Numbered from the stretch's first letter, positions 1 through 9,954 are shown. The stretch is 64,000 nucleotides of DNA from Algoriphagus aquaeductus (GCF_003253485.1 NZ_QKTX01000020.1:1-64000); one strand, 5' to 3'. Notes: generated by a model not told the origin, from the sequence alone. Program-made: numbers and translations.

Positions 1-105
1 ACCTGTACTCCGGCGATGCACCAGCTCAACAGAAGGACAGAACTCCGGGTAGGCAAAACTTCCTACGGCTACACGGGCAGACAGAAAAAAGTGGACACGA
101 TGTAA
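1..105 (+). CDS. C-terminal end of an OmpA-family protein (5' truncated by window edge)
   Basis: Frame 1 is open from the window edge to the TAA at 103-105 and gives 34 residues. It contains the stretch HQLNRRTELRV, which matches the end of OmpA-like peptidoglycan-binding domains, where a conserved NRRTE segment closes the domain and contacts diaminopimelate. The remaining tail is short and basic. The gene would encode an outer-membrane or periplasmic anchor protein. Only the last domain edge is visible, so the N-terminal architecture (for example TPR or PD40 repeats, common in this phylum) is unknown. Confidence 0.6.
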   Translation, partial: TCTPAMHQLNRRTELRVGKTSYGYTGRQKKVDTM

Positions 106-147
106 GCAAGCAGACCGGGTATCCTGCCCGAAAAAGCACATCAACCA

Positions 148-182
148 AAAAGGCCTCTGGGATATCCTCAGAGGCCTTTTTT
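148..182. terminator. Bidirectional intrinsic terminator
   Basis: The arms AAGGCCTCTG and CAGAGGCCTT form a 10-bp perfect stem around a short loop, with A-runs on the left and T-runs on the right. It sits between the convergent OmpA-like gene and the pseudouridine synthase gene and can serve both. Its end abuts the stop codon of the latter. Confidence 0.85.
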
Positions 183-910
183 TAGATGGTTTTTGAGCTG
201 TCTTTGATCATCTCGCTCAGCTCCAAAAGCTCTTTTTCACTGAGATCTCTCCATTTTCCGACCGGCAGGTCAAGGTGGATATTCATGATTCGGATTCGCT
301 TCAGTTGCTTGACCGTATAGCCAAGATATTCGCACATTCTTCGAATCTGCCGATTCAGGCCCTGTTTCAGGATTATTCTAAACTTGAATTTGTTGATCAG
401 TTCCACTTGGCACGGGTCTGTGACCGTACCCAAAATCGGGATGCCCGCACCCATTCTTTTGATAAAAAAGTCGTTAATCGGTCGGTCTACAGTCACGATG
501 TATTCCTTTTCATGGTTGTTTTTGGACCTCAAAATTTTATTGACAATGTCTCCTTCACTGGTCAGCAGGATCAATCCTTCACTGTCTTTATCCAATCTGC
601 CGATTGGAAAAATCCGCTCTTTGTGGCCAATAAAATCAATGATATTATTTTTTTCTCCTTTAGTATCTGTCGTGGAGACAATGCCTACCGGCTTGTTGAA
701 AGCAATGTAGACATGTTGTTTTTTGGGTTTGCCGACCAATTGTCCATCCACCCGTACCTCATCCTGAGGGAAAACCTTGGTGCCCAATTCGGGAAGTTTT
801 CCATTGATGGTGATCCGCTTTTGCTCCAAAAGTAAATCAGCAGCTCTTCGGGAACAAAACCCTACTTCACTGAGGTATTTGTTGATTCGGATGGAGTTGT
901 CCTGTTCCAT
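182..910 (-). CDS. rluF: 23S rRNA pseudouridine synthase, RluF/RsuA family
   Basis: The product has 242 residues. An N-terminal S4 RNA-binding domain (about residues 7-55, starting [18 protein letters not shown]) is followed by the catalytic domain of the RsuA/RluB/E/F family. The signature [10 protein letters not shown] near residue 104 carries the catalytic Asp107, and [16 protein letters not shown] is the conserved C-terminal motif. The enzyme isomerises uridine to pseudouridine in rRNA; the RluF type acts on 23S U2604 in E. coli. The start at 910 is the natural one because the S4 domain follows directly. The exact rRNA target is inferred from family resemblance. Confidence 0.88.
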   Translation of the reverse strand: MEQDNSIRINKYLSEVGFCSRRAADLLLEQKRITINGKLPELGTKVFPQDEVRVDGQLVGKPKKQHVYIAFNKPVGIVSTTDTKGEKNNIIDFIGHKERIFPIGRLDKDSEGLILLTSEGDIVNKILRSKNNHEKEYIVTVDRPINDFFIKRMGAGIPILGTVTDPCQVELINKFKFRIILKQGLNRQIRRMCEYLGYTVKQLKRIRIMNIHLDLPVGKWRDLSEKELLELSEMIKDSSKTI

Positions 911-992
911 GGTGAATTTAAAAAGGTGATTTGAACCGAAAAATACTCGATCGAAATCACCTTGTTGAAAATAGGTTAGGAATTAGTAGACT

Positions 993-2300
993 TTATTCCA
1001 ATCCATTGATTTCATATGTTGCTTTCTCAGCGATCAATCTGCCTTCTCCACTCGGATTGATTTGAGCCAAAAGTTGAAGCGCCTGTTCCCTTTTAGCCTG
1101 GAATGCCATCAGATTTGATTTGGAAATCGGTTCTGAAGGAGGAATCTCTTCTTTCAGCCAATCTTCCTGCTTTCCGTTTTTCCAGAATCGGAAACAGAGA
1201 TGGGGGCCTGTCGCCAAACCTGTGCTGCCGACATAGCCAATGACCTGACCTTGACGAACACGTGTACCTGCTTTGATCCCGCTACCGATTTTGGACATGT
1301 GCAAGTATTGAGTGGTGTAGGTGCCGTTATGCTTGATTTTTACATAATTGCCATTAGCAGCAGTATACCGGGCTTCTACTACCGTACCGTCACCCACCGA
1401 TCGGATTTCGGTGCCGGTTTTGGCAGCATAATCTGTCCCCAGATGTGGTTTATAGCGTTTTTGAACCGGATGAAATCGGTTGAGATTATATCTCGAACTG
1501 ATCCGGGTGTATTCCAAAGGATCTCTCAAAAATGCTTTTTTCAATGAATTTCCATCCTGATCGAAGAAATTCAACTCACCGTTTTGCTCAAATGGAATGG
1601 CATGAATGGGCTTGCCTTTGTGCTCAAAGAAGGCCAATTGGAAATCGGTGACATCCACGACCTGTCCTTCAATCAGTTTCTCCTGATAGACCACTTTGAA
1701 AACGTCTCCTTTTTGAAGCGCCTGAAAATCAACGGACCAACCAAAGAGGTCCGCAAATTTGTTGATAACCTTCAAAGAAACATTCTTTTTGTCCATGTCT
1801 ACATACAGGGAATTTTCAATCACTCCTCCTATCTCTCGGATTCGGTATTCTGCTGGCTTTTCCGCCTTGTAGATTTCCATGGAGTCCAGATCAAACACCA
1901 CAAACTCCGCAGGATTGGGCTCATAGATGAAAAATTGGGCTTTTTCGGAGTCGGAGGGGGTAATTACCGTAAACTTCTTATTCGCAGCTATCCATCTCAC
2001 ATCAAAAACGCTCTTCGATTTTTTGGCGATTTCATCAATGATCTGATAGGGTACATTAAACGGGGAAAGAATGGTCGCCAAGGTTTGATTTTTGCTGACT
2101 GTACCTTCTACAATGTGGAGCCCGGTGACATCGATACCGTATAGAAAAACTTGCTTGGGAGGACTGACTAACAAACTGTCTTCGATGGGTTTTTCTGGCT
2201 CATTTGGAAGTTCACTCAGAAAAGGAAGATTTCCCTGGAAAACGGCTGCGGCACTCAAGGTGACTAAGAGGGCGGCTAAGCCTATCCATAATTTCTTCAT
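993..2300 (-). CDS. M23 family metallopeptidase (LytM/MepM-like cell-wall hydrolase)
   Basis: The product has 435 residues. An N-terminal hydrophobic segment (residues 1-22) acts as a signal or membrane anchor. A long periplasmic linker domain follows, then a LytM domain at about 283-380. The first zinc-ligand motif HLGTD is at 286-290. The usual GPHLH motif reads GPHLC here (H367-L-C369), so a Cys replaces the second His, which normally binds zinc. Variants with a non-His residue at this place are, to my knowledge, common in Bacteroidota M23 proteins. The likely role is cleavage of peptide cross-links in peptidoglycan or regulation of such enzymes. It is divergent from aspS across a 294-bp intergenic region. 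Confidence 0.85.
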   Translation of the reverse strand: MKKLWIGLAALLVTLSAAAVFQGNLPFLSELPNEPEKPIEDSLLVSPPKQVFLYGIDVTGLHIVEGTVSKNQTLATILSPFNVPYQIIDEIAKKSKSVFDVRWIAANKKFTVITPSDSEKAQFFIYEPNPAEFVVFDLDSMEIYKAEKPAEYRIREIGGVIENSLYVDMDKKNVSLKVINKFADLFGWSVDFQALQKGDVFKVVYQEKLIEGQVVDVTDFQLAFFEHKGKPIHAIPFEQNGELNFFDQDGNSLKKAFLRDPLEYTRISSRYNLNRFHPVQKRYKPHLGTDYAAKTGTEIRSVGDGTVVEARYTAANGNYVKIKHNGTYTTQYLHMSKIGSGIKAGTRVRQGQVIGYVGSTGLATGPHLCFRFWKNGKQEDWLKEEIPPSEPISKSNLMAFQAKREQALQLLAQINPSGEGRLIAEKATYEINGLE

Positions 2301-2570
2301 TGATACTTGATTAGTAGGCGGTTAAACTGATTTCGGGATTCAATCAAGGAAAAAGATCACTTTTTTCCAAGATAAAGATGGTGCAGTGGCGCATTTCAAC
2401 CAATTTCTATGCCGTTCCTTAGATGAGATACCCCCTGTTTTTCAATAGCTCTGATTTTTAAGTTTTTAAAATTTTCTCTAAAAATCACAGATTCTTCAGT
2501 GAAACTTCTCTTTGGCTATGAATCTTCCAAAGATAGATGGATTACTCTGAAGCAAATATTTATCTTTGAC

Positions 2571-2578
2571 CTCCCAAA
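2571..2578 (+). promoter_or_regulatory. TAnnTTTG -7 promoter element for aspS
   Basis: TATCTTTG matches the Bacteroidota -7 consensus TAnnTTTG. It lies downstream of the most upstream possible start of the aspS frame (2499) and 16 bp before the ATG at 2595, which supports the shorter start. I see no convincing -33 TTTG. Confidence 0.5.
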
Positions 2579-2594
2579 ATCAGGAATAAATAAA

Positions 2595-4349
2595 ATGCTA
2601 AGAACTCATACCTGTGGCGAACTTCGTCTCGATCATGTAAATCAAAAAGTGACATTAGCCGGCTGGGTGCAGCGGGTCAGAAATAAAGGTGGATTGATTT
2701 GGGTAGATTTACGTGACCGCTATGGGGTGACCCAATTGATTTTTGAAGAAGGCTCCACAGACAAATCCCTTTTGGAAAAAGCGGCACAACTGGGCCGGGA
2801 ATTTGTCGTTCAGGCGGTGGGAGTTGTAATCGAACGGACTTCCAAGAATGACAAACTTCCTACAGGTGCTATTGAAATCAAGGCCGAAGAATTGACGGTA
2901 TTGAATCCTGCGAAAGTTCCTCCTTTTATTATAGAAGACGAAACAGACGGAGGAGATGACCTCCGAATGAAGTACCGCTATTTAGATCTCAGAAGAAATG
3001 TCGTCCGGGAGAAGCTCCAACTTCGCCACAGGATGATGCAGGAGACCCGCAAGTACATGGACGGGCAGAATTTCATTGAAGTGGAAACCCCCGTTTTGAT
3101 CAAATCAACACCGGAGGGAGCGCGCGACTTTGTGGTGCCAAGCCGGGTCAATCCGGGAGAGTTTTATGCTTTGCCTCAGTCTCCTCAGACGTTCAAGCAA
3201 CTGTTGATGGTGAGTGGATTTGACCGGTACTTTCAAATAGTGAAATGTTTCCGGGATGAGGACCTTCGGGCAGACCGTCAGCCTGAGTTTACTCAGATCG
3301 ACTGTGAAATGGCTTTTGTGACTCAGGAGGATATTTTAAACACCTTTGAAGGTTTGATCAAGCATCTCTTTTCTGCTGTCAAGGGCATAGAGCTTGGGTA
3401 TGTAGAGCACATGACCTATGCAGATGCAATGAAAGGCTATGGCAATGATAAGCCGGACCTTCGTTTTGATATGAAGTTTGTGGAGCTTGATCATCTGGCC
3501 AAGGGAAAAGGATTCTCCATTTTTGATCAGGCCGAATTGATAGTCGGAATTTGTGCAAAAGGGGCTGCTGAATATACCAGAAAACAAATCGATGAGCTGA
3601 CAGAATGGGTCAAAAGACCACAAATCGGAGCCAAAGGGCTTGTTTACGTCCGATACAATGCAGACGGCACGCTGAAATCCAGCGTGGATAAATTCTACTC
3701 TTCAGAGGATTTGACTTTCTGGGCTCAGGCCTTTGGTGCGCAGCCCGGAGATTTGATGTTGGTTTTGAGCGGAGAGGCAAAAACTGTCAGAAAACAGCTT
3801 TCCGAACTTCGATTGAAGATGGGTGAGGATTTGGGCTTGAGAGACCGAAATGTCTTCAAGCCGCTTTGGGTCGTTGATTTCCCGCTTTTGGAGTGGGATG
3901 AAGAGACGCAACGATTCCATGCCATGCATCATCCGTTTACTTCTCCGAAGCGTGAAGACATTCCACTTTTGGAGACAGACCCAGGTGCTGTTCGGGCCAA
4001 TGCCTACGACTTAGTCATCAACGGAGTCGAAATAGGAGGCGGATCGATCCGTATTCATGACCGTGCTACTCAGCAGCTGATGTTTACTCATCTGGGCTTT
4101 TCCGACGAGGAGGCACAAAAGCAGTTTGGCTTCCTCATGGAGGCTTTTGAATACGGTGCTCCACCGCATGGAGGGATTGCCTTCGGATTTGACCGACTTT
4201 GTGCGATCTTTGGAGGCTCTGACTCGATCCGGGATTATATCGCTTTCCCAAAGAACAATTCAGGAAGAGACGTCATGATCGATTCTCCAAGCACGATTGC
4301 CGACGCCCAGTTGGAGGAACTCTCGATTCGAGTGGCATTGAAAAAATAA
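2595..4349 (+). CDS. aspS: Aspartyl-tRNA synthetase
   Basis: The product has 584 residues from the ATG at 2595, the normal size for bacterial AspRS. The N-terminal OB-fold anticodon-binding domain ([22 protein letters not shown] onward) is followed by the class II catalytic core. Motif 2 is seen as [18 protein letters not shown], and motif 3 as [10 protein letters not shown] near the C-terminus, with a bacterial GAD insertion domain between them. It charges tRNA-Asp. The frame is open up to 2499, but the 32 extra residues are not typical and overlap a promoter box. No neighbour appears to share its operon. Confidence 0.96.
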   Translation: MLRTHTCGELRLDHVNQKVTLAGWVQRVRNKGGLIWVDLRDRYGVTQLIFEEGSTDKSLLEKAAQLGREFVVQAVGVVIERTSKNDKLPTGAIEIKAEELTVLNPAKVPPFIIEDETDGGDDLRMKYRYLDLRRNVVREKLQLRHRMMQETRKYMDGQNFIEVETPVLIKSTPEGARDFVVPSRVNPGEFYALPQSPQTFKQLLMVSGFDRYFQIVKCFRDEDLRADRQPEFTQIDCEMAFVTQEDILNTFEGLIKHLFSAVKGIELGYVEHMTYADAMKGYGNDKPDLRFDMKFVELDHLAKGKGFSIFDQAELIVGICAKGAAEYTRKQIDELTEWVKRPQIGAKGLVYVRYNADGTLKSSVDKFYSSEDLTFWAQAFGAQPGDLMLVLSGEAKTVRKQLSELRLKMGEDLGLRDRNVFKPLWVVDFPLLEWDEETQRFHAMHHPFTSPKREDIPLLETDPGAVRANAYDLVINGVEIGGGSIRIHDRATQQLMFTHLGFSDEEAQKQFGFLMEAFEYGAPPHGGIAFGFDRLCAIFGGSDSIRDYIAFPKNNSGRDVMIDSPSTIADAQLEELSIRVALKK

Positions 4350-4352
4350 GCT

Positions 4353-4375
4353 AAAAAGGGCCTCGGCCCTTTTTG
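4353..4375 (+). terminator. Intrinsic terminator of aspS
   Basis: AAAAAGGGCC and GGCCCTTTTT form a compact perfect stem four bases after the aspS stop codon and end in a T-run. Confidence 0.88.
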
Positions 4376-4440
4376 CTTTTATAGGCTCCAAGTCAGAAAA
4401 TGCCGGACAGGAGGAAATCTTACCATTAGATTTGGATTTC

Positions 4441-4499
4441 TGCCTTCCCAACTTCCCAACCCTTTTACTTCCCAACCTCCTAACTTCCTAACCTCCTAA
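4441..4499. repeat. Degenerate 16-bp tandem repeat, family ACTTCCYAACYTCCTA
   Basis: Between aspS and the YhhN-like gene the + strand holds two adjacent 16-bp units (ACTTCCCAACCTCCTA, ACTTCCTAACCTCCTA) preceded by more degenerate ones. The same unit family recurs at 43045-43108. The last unit ends at the stop codon of the YhhN-like gene on the minus strand. Confidence 0.7.
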
Positions 4500-4500
4500 A

Positions 4501-5190
4501 TTACTTTGGCGCTACCAAATAAGATCTAATTCCCATCACGATGAGCAATTGGGCTGTGGCATAAGTCCCCATGATCAGAATCCCCGATTCGGGAAAATCC
4601 CTGAAAAATCTGCTGATGGCAATAATACCGTCGGATACAAAAAATAAGACAGCTCCGATAAATACCTGCCAAAAAGAAGCTGGACTACATTTTTTAAAAC
4701 GATCCCTTGCGGTAGCCACCATGCTTACAATCACCAGGATGTAAGCAATGACCGGGATTTTCAGGTTTCCCAAATTGGGATTGACTAAATAGAACACCAG
4801 GGCGGCGGCAATGTAAATCGGTAGATTATAAAAGAAGGATTTGATAAAGTTTACTTCTTCCCTTCGGAGGATCGTGTTTTGGGCTAGTTTAAATCCGATG
4901 ATGTAGCAAATTTGGGCCATCAAAAATGATCCCAAACCATAGACAAAAAGACTCGGCCACATCAACAAGATGTCTCCAATCCATGAAAAAATGAGCGCTG
5001 CCAAAATGGATTTGGAAAGGAGTGTAGTGGAAATCGGTTTGGAGATCTGATAGAAATACAAAATCAACCCCAAAAGAATCAGGGGTTTGGAGTAGAATCT
5101 CAAAGAGGAATTACCCTCAATCAAGAAGGTCAAATCTGCGATGGTCGCCGCCAAAAAGACGTAAAGCCAAATTATGTTTTTGTCTCTCAA
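4501..5190 (-). CDS. YhhN/TMEM86-like lysoplasmalogenase family membrane protein
   Basis: The product has 229 residues and about eight predicted hydrophobic helices. The family pattern is visible: YSKPLILLGLILY, then ALIFSWIGDILLM and GLGSFLMAQICYIIGF, with the conserved Asp of GD in a membrane helix. TMEM86 members hydrolyse the vinyl ether bond of lysoplasmalogens; many bacterial YhhN proteins have no tested substrate, so the reaction is inferred. It is transcribed alone and convergent with aspS. The reading frame ends exactly where a 16-bp repeat begins. Confidence 0.75.
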   Translation of the reverse strand: MRDKNIIWLYVFLAATIADLTFLIEGNSSLRFYSKPLILLGLILYFYQISKPISTTLLSKSILAALIFSWIGDILLMWPSLFVYGLGSFLMAQICYIIGFKLAQNTILRREEVNFIKSFFYNLPIYIAAALVFYLVNPNLGNLKIPVIAYILVIVSMVATARDRFKKCSPASFWQVFIGAVLFFVSDGIIAISRFFRDFPESGILIMGTYATAQLLIVMGIRSYLVAPK

Positions 5191-5535
5191 TGGAATATTA
5201 TTCTGTGTTGGCTACAAGTATTGAAATAAATCTCTGACAAGTTATTACTATTCAATTTTTAATACCGAATCCAAAAAATCTCTTTTTTCGAACTCAGGGG
5301 TATATTTTCCGATTTTTCTTTCGAAAGGAATCCCAAATTCAAAATTTCCCATTAAAAAAAAGACAGGTATTTCTTGAAAAGCAGAAAAATTGTTTGGCAG
5401 GAGGTGTTAAGCTTTCGTTAAAAAATGTGAAATTTGGCAGGCAAAACTTAACGTTAACTACTCAGATCTACAGAGAGTCAACTTTACCTTTGCAGGGAGT
5501 TACAATCAAAACCAACTTTACCAAAATTAAAATTT
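5191..5535. other. Intergenic region upstream of the TonB-dependent receptor
   Basis: This 345-bp AT-rich stretch separates divergent genes and carries the promoter of the receptor near its right end. A short palindrome, TTAACGTTAA, lies at about 5446-5455. No coding signal is seen; the 115-residue frame starting at 5394 has no recognisable motif and overlaps the receptor gene. Confidence 0.5.
5485..5492 (+). promoter_or_regulatory. TAnnTTTG promoter element for the TonB-dependent receptor
   Basis: TACCTTTG matches the Bacteroidota -7 consensus and lies 44 bp upstream of the receptor ATG. The -33 partner is unclear. Confidence 0.5.
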
Positions 5536-8500
5536 ATGAGGCAAAATTTACTGAAGAATTTGCTGGCAGTGGTCATGCTCGTGATGAGCACAGGGCTGGC
5601 ATTATCACAGGGGGTTACCACTTCCGGTATTTCCGGTACGGTGACCGAAGCCAATGGTCAGCCGCTTCCGGGAGCGAACGTGGTTGCAACGCACCTTCCT
5701 TCCGGTACCCGTTACGGTGCAGTATCCAATTTGGAAGGTAAGTATTCCATTCCTGGGATGCGTGTCGGTGGTCCTTACAGACTTTCTGTTTCCTTTATCG
5801 GATTTGCTACTCAGGATGTAGAAGGCATTGTCCTCTCCTTGGGTGTATTTTCCAATGTGAACGTGACCTTGGTCGAAGATGGTCAGCAGCTCTCTGAAGT
5901 TTTGGTTACAGCTAGTCCAAACAGCTTGTTTTCAAACGAAAGAACCGGGGCGAATACATCGATCGACAACAGAACCATCAGTAAGCTTCCCACTATCTCC
6001 AGAAGAATCAGTGATTTTACAAGATTGGCCCCTCAAGCCAATGGGAACTCTTTTGCTGGACAAGATGGCCGTTTGAACAATATCACTGTTGACGGTTCTT
6101 ACTTCAATAACTCTTTCGGTCTTGGCGGACAGCCAGGTGACAGAACAGGTGTTTCTCCGATATCTTTGGACGCAATCGAGCAAATTTCTGTAAACGTTGC
6201 CCCATACGATGTAAGACAAGGTAACTTTACCGGTGCCGGTGTAAACACGGTAACCCGTTCAGGTACCAACGAATTCGAAGGTTCTGCTTACTATTTCTGG
6301 AGAAACAACAACAACGTAGGTACTCAAGCAGGTGAAAACACCTTCAACCCAGGTGATTTTACCTATCGTCAGATTGGTTTCCGTGTAGGTGGTCCGATCA
6401 TCAAAGACAAATTGTTCTTCTTCGCATCTTTCGAAGATGATCAGGAATTGAGACCGGGTACTACTTGGAGAGCCAACAACGGCAACGAACCCATTGAAGG
6501 TAACGTCACCCGAGTTTTGGCTTCAGACCTGGATGGTTTGAGCACGTTCCTGAGAAACAACTTTAACTATGAGACAGGTCCTTACCAAGGATATGACAAT
6601 GAAACCTTGGCAACCAAGTTCCTGGTAAAGTTGGATTACAACATCAACGACAAAAACAAACTTAGCGTCAGATATAACCACTTGGATTCCTCTACTGACG
6701 TATTGCTTTCTAACTCTTCTTCTCTTGGTTTTGGTAACCGTAACCTGAGACCGGAAGGCTTGAACTTCCAAAACTCCAACTACAGCATTTTGGAAAATAT
6801 CCGCTCGATCGTAGCGGAATTGAACACTCGAGTGAGAACCAACATGAGCAATAGCTTGATCGTGGGTTACACCTTCCAGGATGAAAGCCGTGGCAGCCGT
6901 GGAACTTTCTTCCCAATGGTGGATATCCTGAACAATGGTTCTGTTTACACTACATTTGGTTTCGAGCCATTCACTCCAAACAACGAGTTGAGATACAAGA
7001 CTTTCCAAATTCAGGATAACCTCCAGATTTTTGCCGGTAAGCACACCATCACCACCGGTTTCAGCTACGAGTACTATGAGTCTGAAAACGTATTCTTCCC
7101 AGGTTCTCAGTCTGCCTACGTGTACAACTCCTTGGAAGACTTCTACAGAGATGCCAACAACTTCCTCGCAAACGGTAACGCAACCCCATCCGGCGTAGAC
7201 TTAAGAAGATTCCAGGTAAGATGGAATAACATTCCAGGCTCCGAAAAGCCAATTCAGCCATTGGAAGTTAATTATTTCGGGGTGTATGGACAGGATGAAT
7301 TCCAGGCCAGAAACAACCTTAAATTAACAGTAGGTTTGAGAATTGACGTTCCATTCTTCGGTTCCACCGCGCTTAGAAATGAGGAAGTTGAAAAATTCTT
7401 CTTCAAAGATCCGGTTGGAAAATACTACAACACCAGAACAGATCAACTTCCTGAAGCCAACATCCTTTGGTCTCCAAGATTCGGATTCAACTGGGATGTG
7501 TTTGACAACCAAAAAACTCAGGTAAGAGGTGGCACAGGGATCTTCACCGGACGTCCGGCATACGTTTGGATCTCTAACCAGGTAGGTAACAACGGGATTT
7601 TGACAGGTTTCGAGCAGTTGGATTCCAGGGCTAATCAACCGCTTACCTCTAGACCATTCAATCCAGATCCCAATGCTTATAAGCCTGCTGAAGTATCGGG
7701 TACTCCAGCCGCTTCTTACGAGCTCGCTTTGACCGATCCTAACTTCAAATTCCCACAGGTATGGAGAACAAACTTTGCGGTGGATCAAAAACTTCCGGCA
7801 GGTTTGGTTGCTACAGCTGAATTTATCTACAACTCTGACGTAAACGGGGTAGCTTATTACAATGCAAACCTTCCTGTATATCAGTCTTCTTTCTCCGGTC
7901 CGGACAACAGACCAAGATGGACAAACAACCGAATTAACTCCAAAATCCCCAACGCAGTGACCTTAACCAATCAAGCAATCGGTAACTCTTGGGTAGCTTC
8001 CATATCATTGGAAAGACCATTTGCCAATGGCTTGTTTGTGAAAACGGCATACAGCTATGGTGAATCCAGAAATACGGTTGATCCTGGATCAATTGCTGCA
8101 GGTACTTGGTTTAATAATCCGGTCAACAGAGATCCTAACAATCCTACGCTTGGCTTCTCTTCCAACTTTATGGGCCACAGAATATTTGCTACCGCCAGCT
8201 ATACCAAAGATATCTTCAAGTTTGGTAATACTTCAGTTTCCCTATTCTGGGAAGGCCGTACCATCGGGAATGCCAGCTATGTTTTCGGTGGTGACTTAAA
8301 CGGTGATGGAGGTACTTCAAATGACTTGATTTATATTCCAAGAAGCGTAGATGAAATGAACTTCCAGCAGTACACTGCCAGCGGAAGAACATTTACTGCC
8401 GCAGAGCAGGCTGCTGCTTGGGAAGCTTATATTCAGCAAGATAAATACCTCAGCGCTAACAGAGGAAAATACGCGGAAAGAGGAGCGGTCATCATGCCAA

Positions 8501-8823
8501 TGGTATACCGAGCTGATTTCTCTTTTGCACAGCAATTATTCACCAACATCAAGGGCAAGCGTAACTCCCTGGAATTCAGAGTGGATATCCTCAACGTGGG
8601 CAACTTGTTGAACCAGGATTGGGGTATCGGTCAGACTTTCAACTCTACCCAGCCTTTGGTAGTACCTTCAACTGCTCAAGGTGGCCCCATTGGTGCTAAC
8701 GGAAGACCTCAGTACAGATTGAGAAACTTCGGCACTGAGTTGATCTCTGAAACCTTCAGACCAACCGCTGGTGTAGCTGACGTGTGGAGAATGCAGTTTG
8801 GCTTGAGATATATCTTCAATTAA
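5536..8823 (+). CDS. TonB-dependent receptor with carboxypeptidase-regulatory-like N-domain (Oar-like)
   Basis: The product has 1,095 residues. A signal peptide (about 1-25, ending near ALSQG) precedes a CarboxypepD_reg-like beta-sandwich (about 30-115, GTVTEANGQPLPGANVVA), then a plug (LSEVLVTASPN, later FAGQDGRLNNITVDGSYFNN) and a long beta-barrel that ends in an aromatic C-terminal strand (FGLRYIFN), the usual outer-membrane sorting end. It resembles the OmpA-related Oar family rather than SusC and has no SusD partner. The substrate is unknown. Codons such as GGT, AAC and TTC dominate, which suggests high expression. It is monocistronic, with its own promoter box and terminator. Confidence 0.9.
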   Translation: MRQNLLKNLLAVVMLVMSTGLALSQGVTTSGISGTVTEANGQPLPGANVVATHLPSGTRYGAVSNLEGKYSIPGMRVGGPYRLSVSFIGFATQDVEGIVLSLGVFSNVNVTLVEDGQQLSEVLVTASPNSLFSNERTGANTSIDNRTISKLPTISRRISDFTRLAPQANGNSFAGQDGRLNNITVDGSYFNNSFGLGGQPGDRTGVSPISLDAIEQISVNVAPYDVRQGNFTGAGVNTVTRSGTNEFEGSAYYFWRNNNNVGTQAGENTFNPGDFTYRQIGFRVGGPIIKDKLFFFASFEDDQELRPGTTWRANNGNEPIEGNVTRVLASDLDGLSTFLRNNFNYETGPYQGYDNETLATKFLVKLDYNINDKNKLSVRYNHLDSSTDVLLSNSSSLGFGNRNLRPEGLNFQNSNYSILENIRSIVAELNTRVRTNMSNSLIVGYTFQDESRGSRGTFFPMVDILNNGSVYTTFGFEPFTPNNELRYKTFQIQDNLQIFAGKHTITTGFSYEYYESENVFFPGSQSAYVYNSLEDFYRDANNFLANGNATPSGVDLRRFQVRWNNIPGSEKPIQPLEVNYFGVYGQDEFQARNNLKLTVGLRIDVPFFGSTALRNEEVEKFFFKDPVGKYYNTRTDQLPEANILWSPRFGFNWDVFDNQKTQVRGGTGIFTGRPAYVWISNQVGNNGILTGFEQLDSRANQPLTSRPFNPDPNAYKPAEVSGTPAASYELALTDPNFKFPQVWRTNFAVDQKLPAGLVATAEFIYNSDVNGVAYYNANLPVYQSSFSGPDNRPRWTNNRINSKIPNAVTLTNQAIGNSWVASISLERPFANGLFVKTAYSYGESRNTVDPGSIAAGTWFNNPVNRDPNNPTLGFSSNFMGHRIFATASYTKDIFKFGNTSVSLFWEGRTIGNASYVFGGDLNGDGGTSNDLIYIPRSVDEMNFQQYTASGRTFTAAEQAAAWEAYIQQDKYLSANRGKYAERGAVIMPMVYRADFSFAQQLFTNIKGKRNSLEFRVDILNVGNLLNQDWGIGQTFNSTQPLVVPSTAQGGPIGANGRPQYRLRNFGTELISETFRPTAGVADVWRMQFGLRYIFN

Positions 8824-8847
8824 TTCTTAGGACCATCAATCCTTTGT

Positions 8848-8879
8848 AAGAGCCCCGGATTTTTCGGGGCTCTTTTTTT
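8848..8879 (+). terminator. Intrinsic terminator of the TonB-dependent receptor
   Basis: AGAGCCCCG and CGGGGCTCT form a stem followed by seven T residues, 25 bp after the receptor stop. Confidence 0.9.
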
Positions 8880-9345
8880 GGAGGGTGACATATTTTCTTG
8901 AGAGACTATTTGAACCTCATAAATACTGAGTAGAGCTAACGATGTATTTAATTTTAAGTTCTGTTCTAATTCCAGTAGAGTGCGATTTATAGGCTTATGC
9001 CCAATAAGGCCCTCACCATCCACCACATCCCGAACGAGCAAGTGATAGCGCTTCACGATCCCTGTGCCCTCTGTCAGCATAGTGCTAAGGATATCGGGAA
9101 GATTATCCGGGCAGAGCACTCCCAGTAGGACTTTGTGGATGATAGCCCCGGTCGTGTCTGTGTCGAGGCTGTAGGAATTTAGCAGCTGATCAGCCTCCAG
9201 GAGTCGGAGTTCATCACGGCTTCCACCTCTTTCTCAAATTCTACCTGCGATAGCCCATCACAGTCTAAAGCAGGATCTCCGGGATCAGCCAAGGTAGCGA
9301 TCAGCGGATCAAAGATCGGGTGAATCGTGGGAAGGGGATTTACTA
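8880..9345 (-). pseudogene. Decayed, frameshifted coding remnant of unknown family
   Basis: On the minus strand one frame (about 9345 down to 9215) reads as protein-like sequence with FDPLIATLADPGDPALD and VEFEKEVEAVM. A second frame then continues from about 9225 with DELRLLEADQLLNSYSLD and VKRYHLLVRDVVDGEGLIG. The first frame stops just after the switch, so a frameshift near 9205-9225 best explains the pair. The downstream frame runs into the receptor terminator and has no sensible end. I do not recognise the family. Its place at the left edge of the defence island suggests a leftover from an earlier accessory gene. Confidence 0.4.
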
Positions 9346-9671
9346 ACTGGGTAGCTATCTTTCAGCGAATTGTGCTGTAAGATGTGAGGGGTGAATGGTA
9401 GTGGGGAGGACAGGAGATAATTCCTTGAAAACACTAATCTGTACTAGGTTATAATTTTCAAACCAAAAAATTAGGAATTAGAAAAAAGACCTACTAAGTT
9501 TGTAGCGAAAAGATTTGAAAGGGGGATGTTTAGTCTAAAAATTTAATCGATTTAAAAATAATTGAACTGAAAATCAGGTAGATATAAAAAAAGACAACTT
9601 TTTTTCGACCAAACCTCATCTTTTCGTTTTTGTGATTCTATTTATTAACAGAAAGGAGGTGTAAAAAAGAT

Positions 9672-9767
9672 ATGAGTTCGATTCTATTTTTAATAGTGTT
9701 TTTTCAATTTCTAACTGAATTGATTAAGCTGATCAGAGAAATCATGAGGCCAGATGATTTCCTATAA
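9672..9767 (+). CDS. 31-residue hydrophobic peptide with a perfect Shine-Dalgarno site
   Basis: ATG at 9672 to TAA at 9765-9767 gives 31 residues: one hydrophobic helix (SSILFLIVFFQFL) followed by a charged amphipathic tail (TELIKLIREIMRPDDFL). The sequence AGAAAGGAGGTG ends at 9661, 10 bases before the ATG. That is an almost ideal ribosome-binding site, which is rare in Bacteroidota, where translation usually does not depend on this pairing. The size and layout resemble small membrane toxins or phage-derived peptides, but this is inference. An 8-codon ATG frame at 9813-9839 follows, then a terminator. Confidence 0.5.
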   Translation: MSSILFLIVFFQFLTELIKLIREIMRPDDFL

Positions 9768-9841
9768 CATTTTTTTTGTCTGATTTTTAATTTAACGTTA
9801 ACAGTCTAAAAAGATGAAAAAAACAATTAAGATGTCCAATT

Positions 9842-9874
9842 AATCCCTCCGACTCACCTTGGAGGGATTTTTCT
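9842..9874 (+). terminator. Intrinsic terminator after the small peptide gene
   Basis: AATCCCTCC and GGAGGGATT form a 9-bp stem followed by TTTTC and more T residues. It closes the short transcription unit before the restriction-modification gene. Confidence 0.85.
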
Positions 9875-9954
9875 TTTGATAAGACTCATTTTTCAGATAT
9901 CATTATTCCATCAATTGGACTCCCAATTTTTCAATAACCTCATTTTTAAACCCT

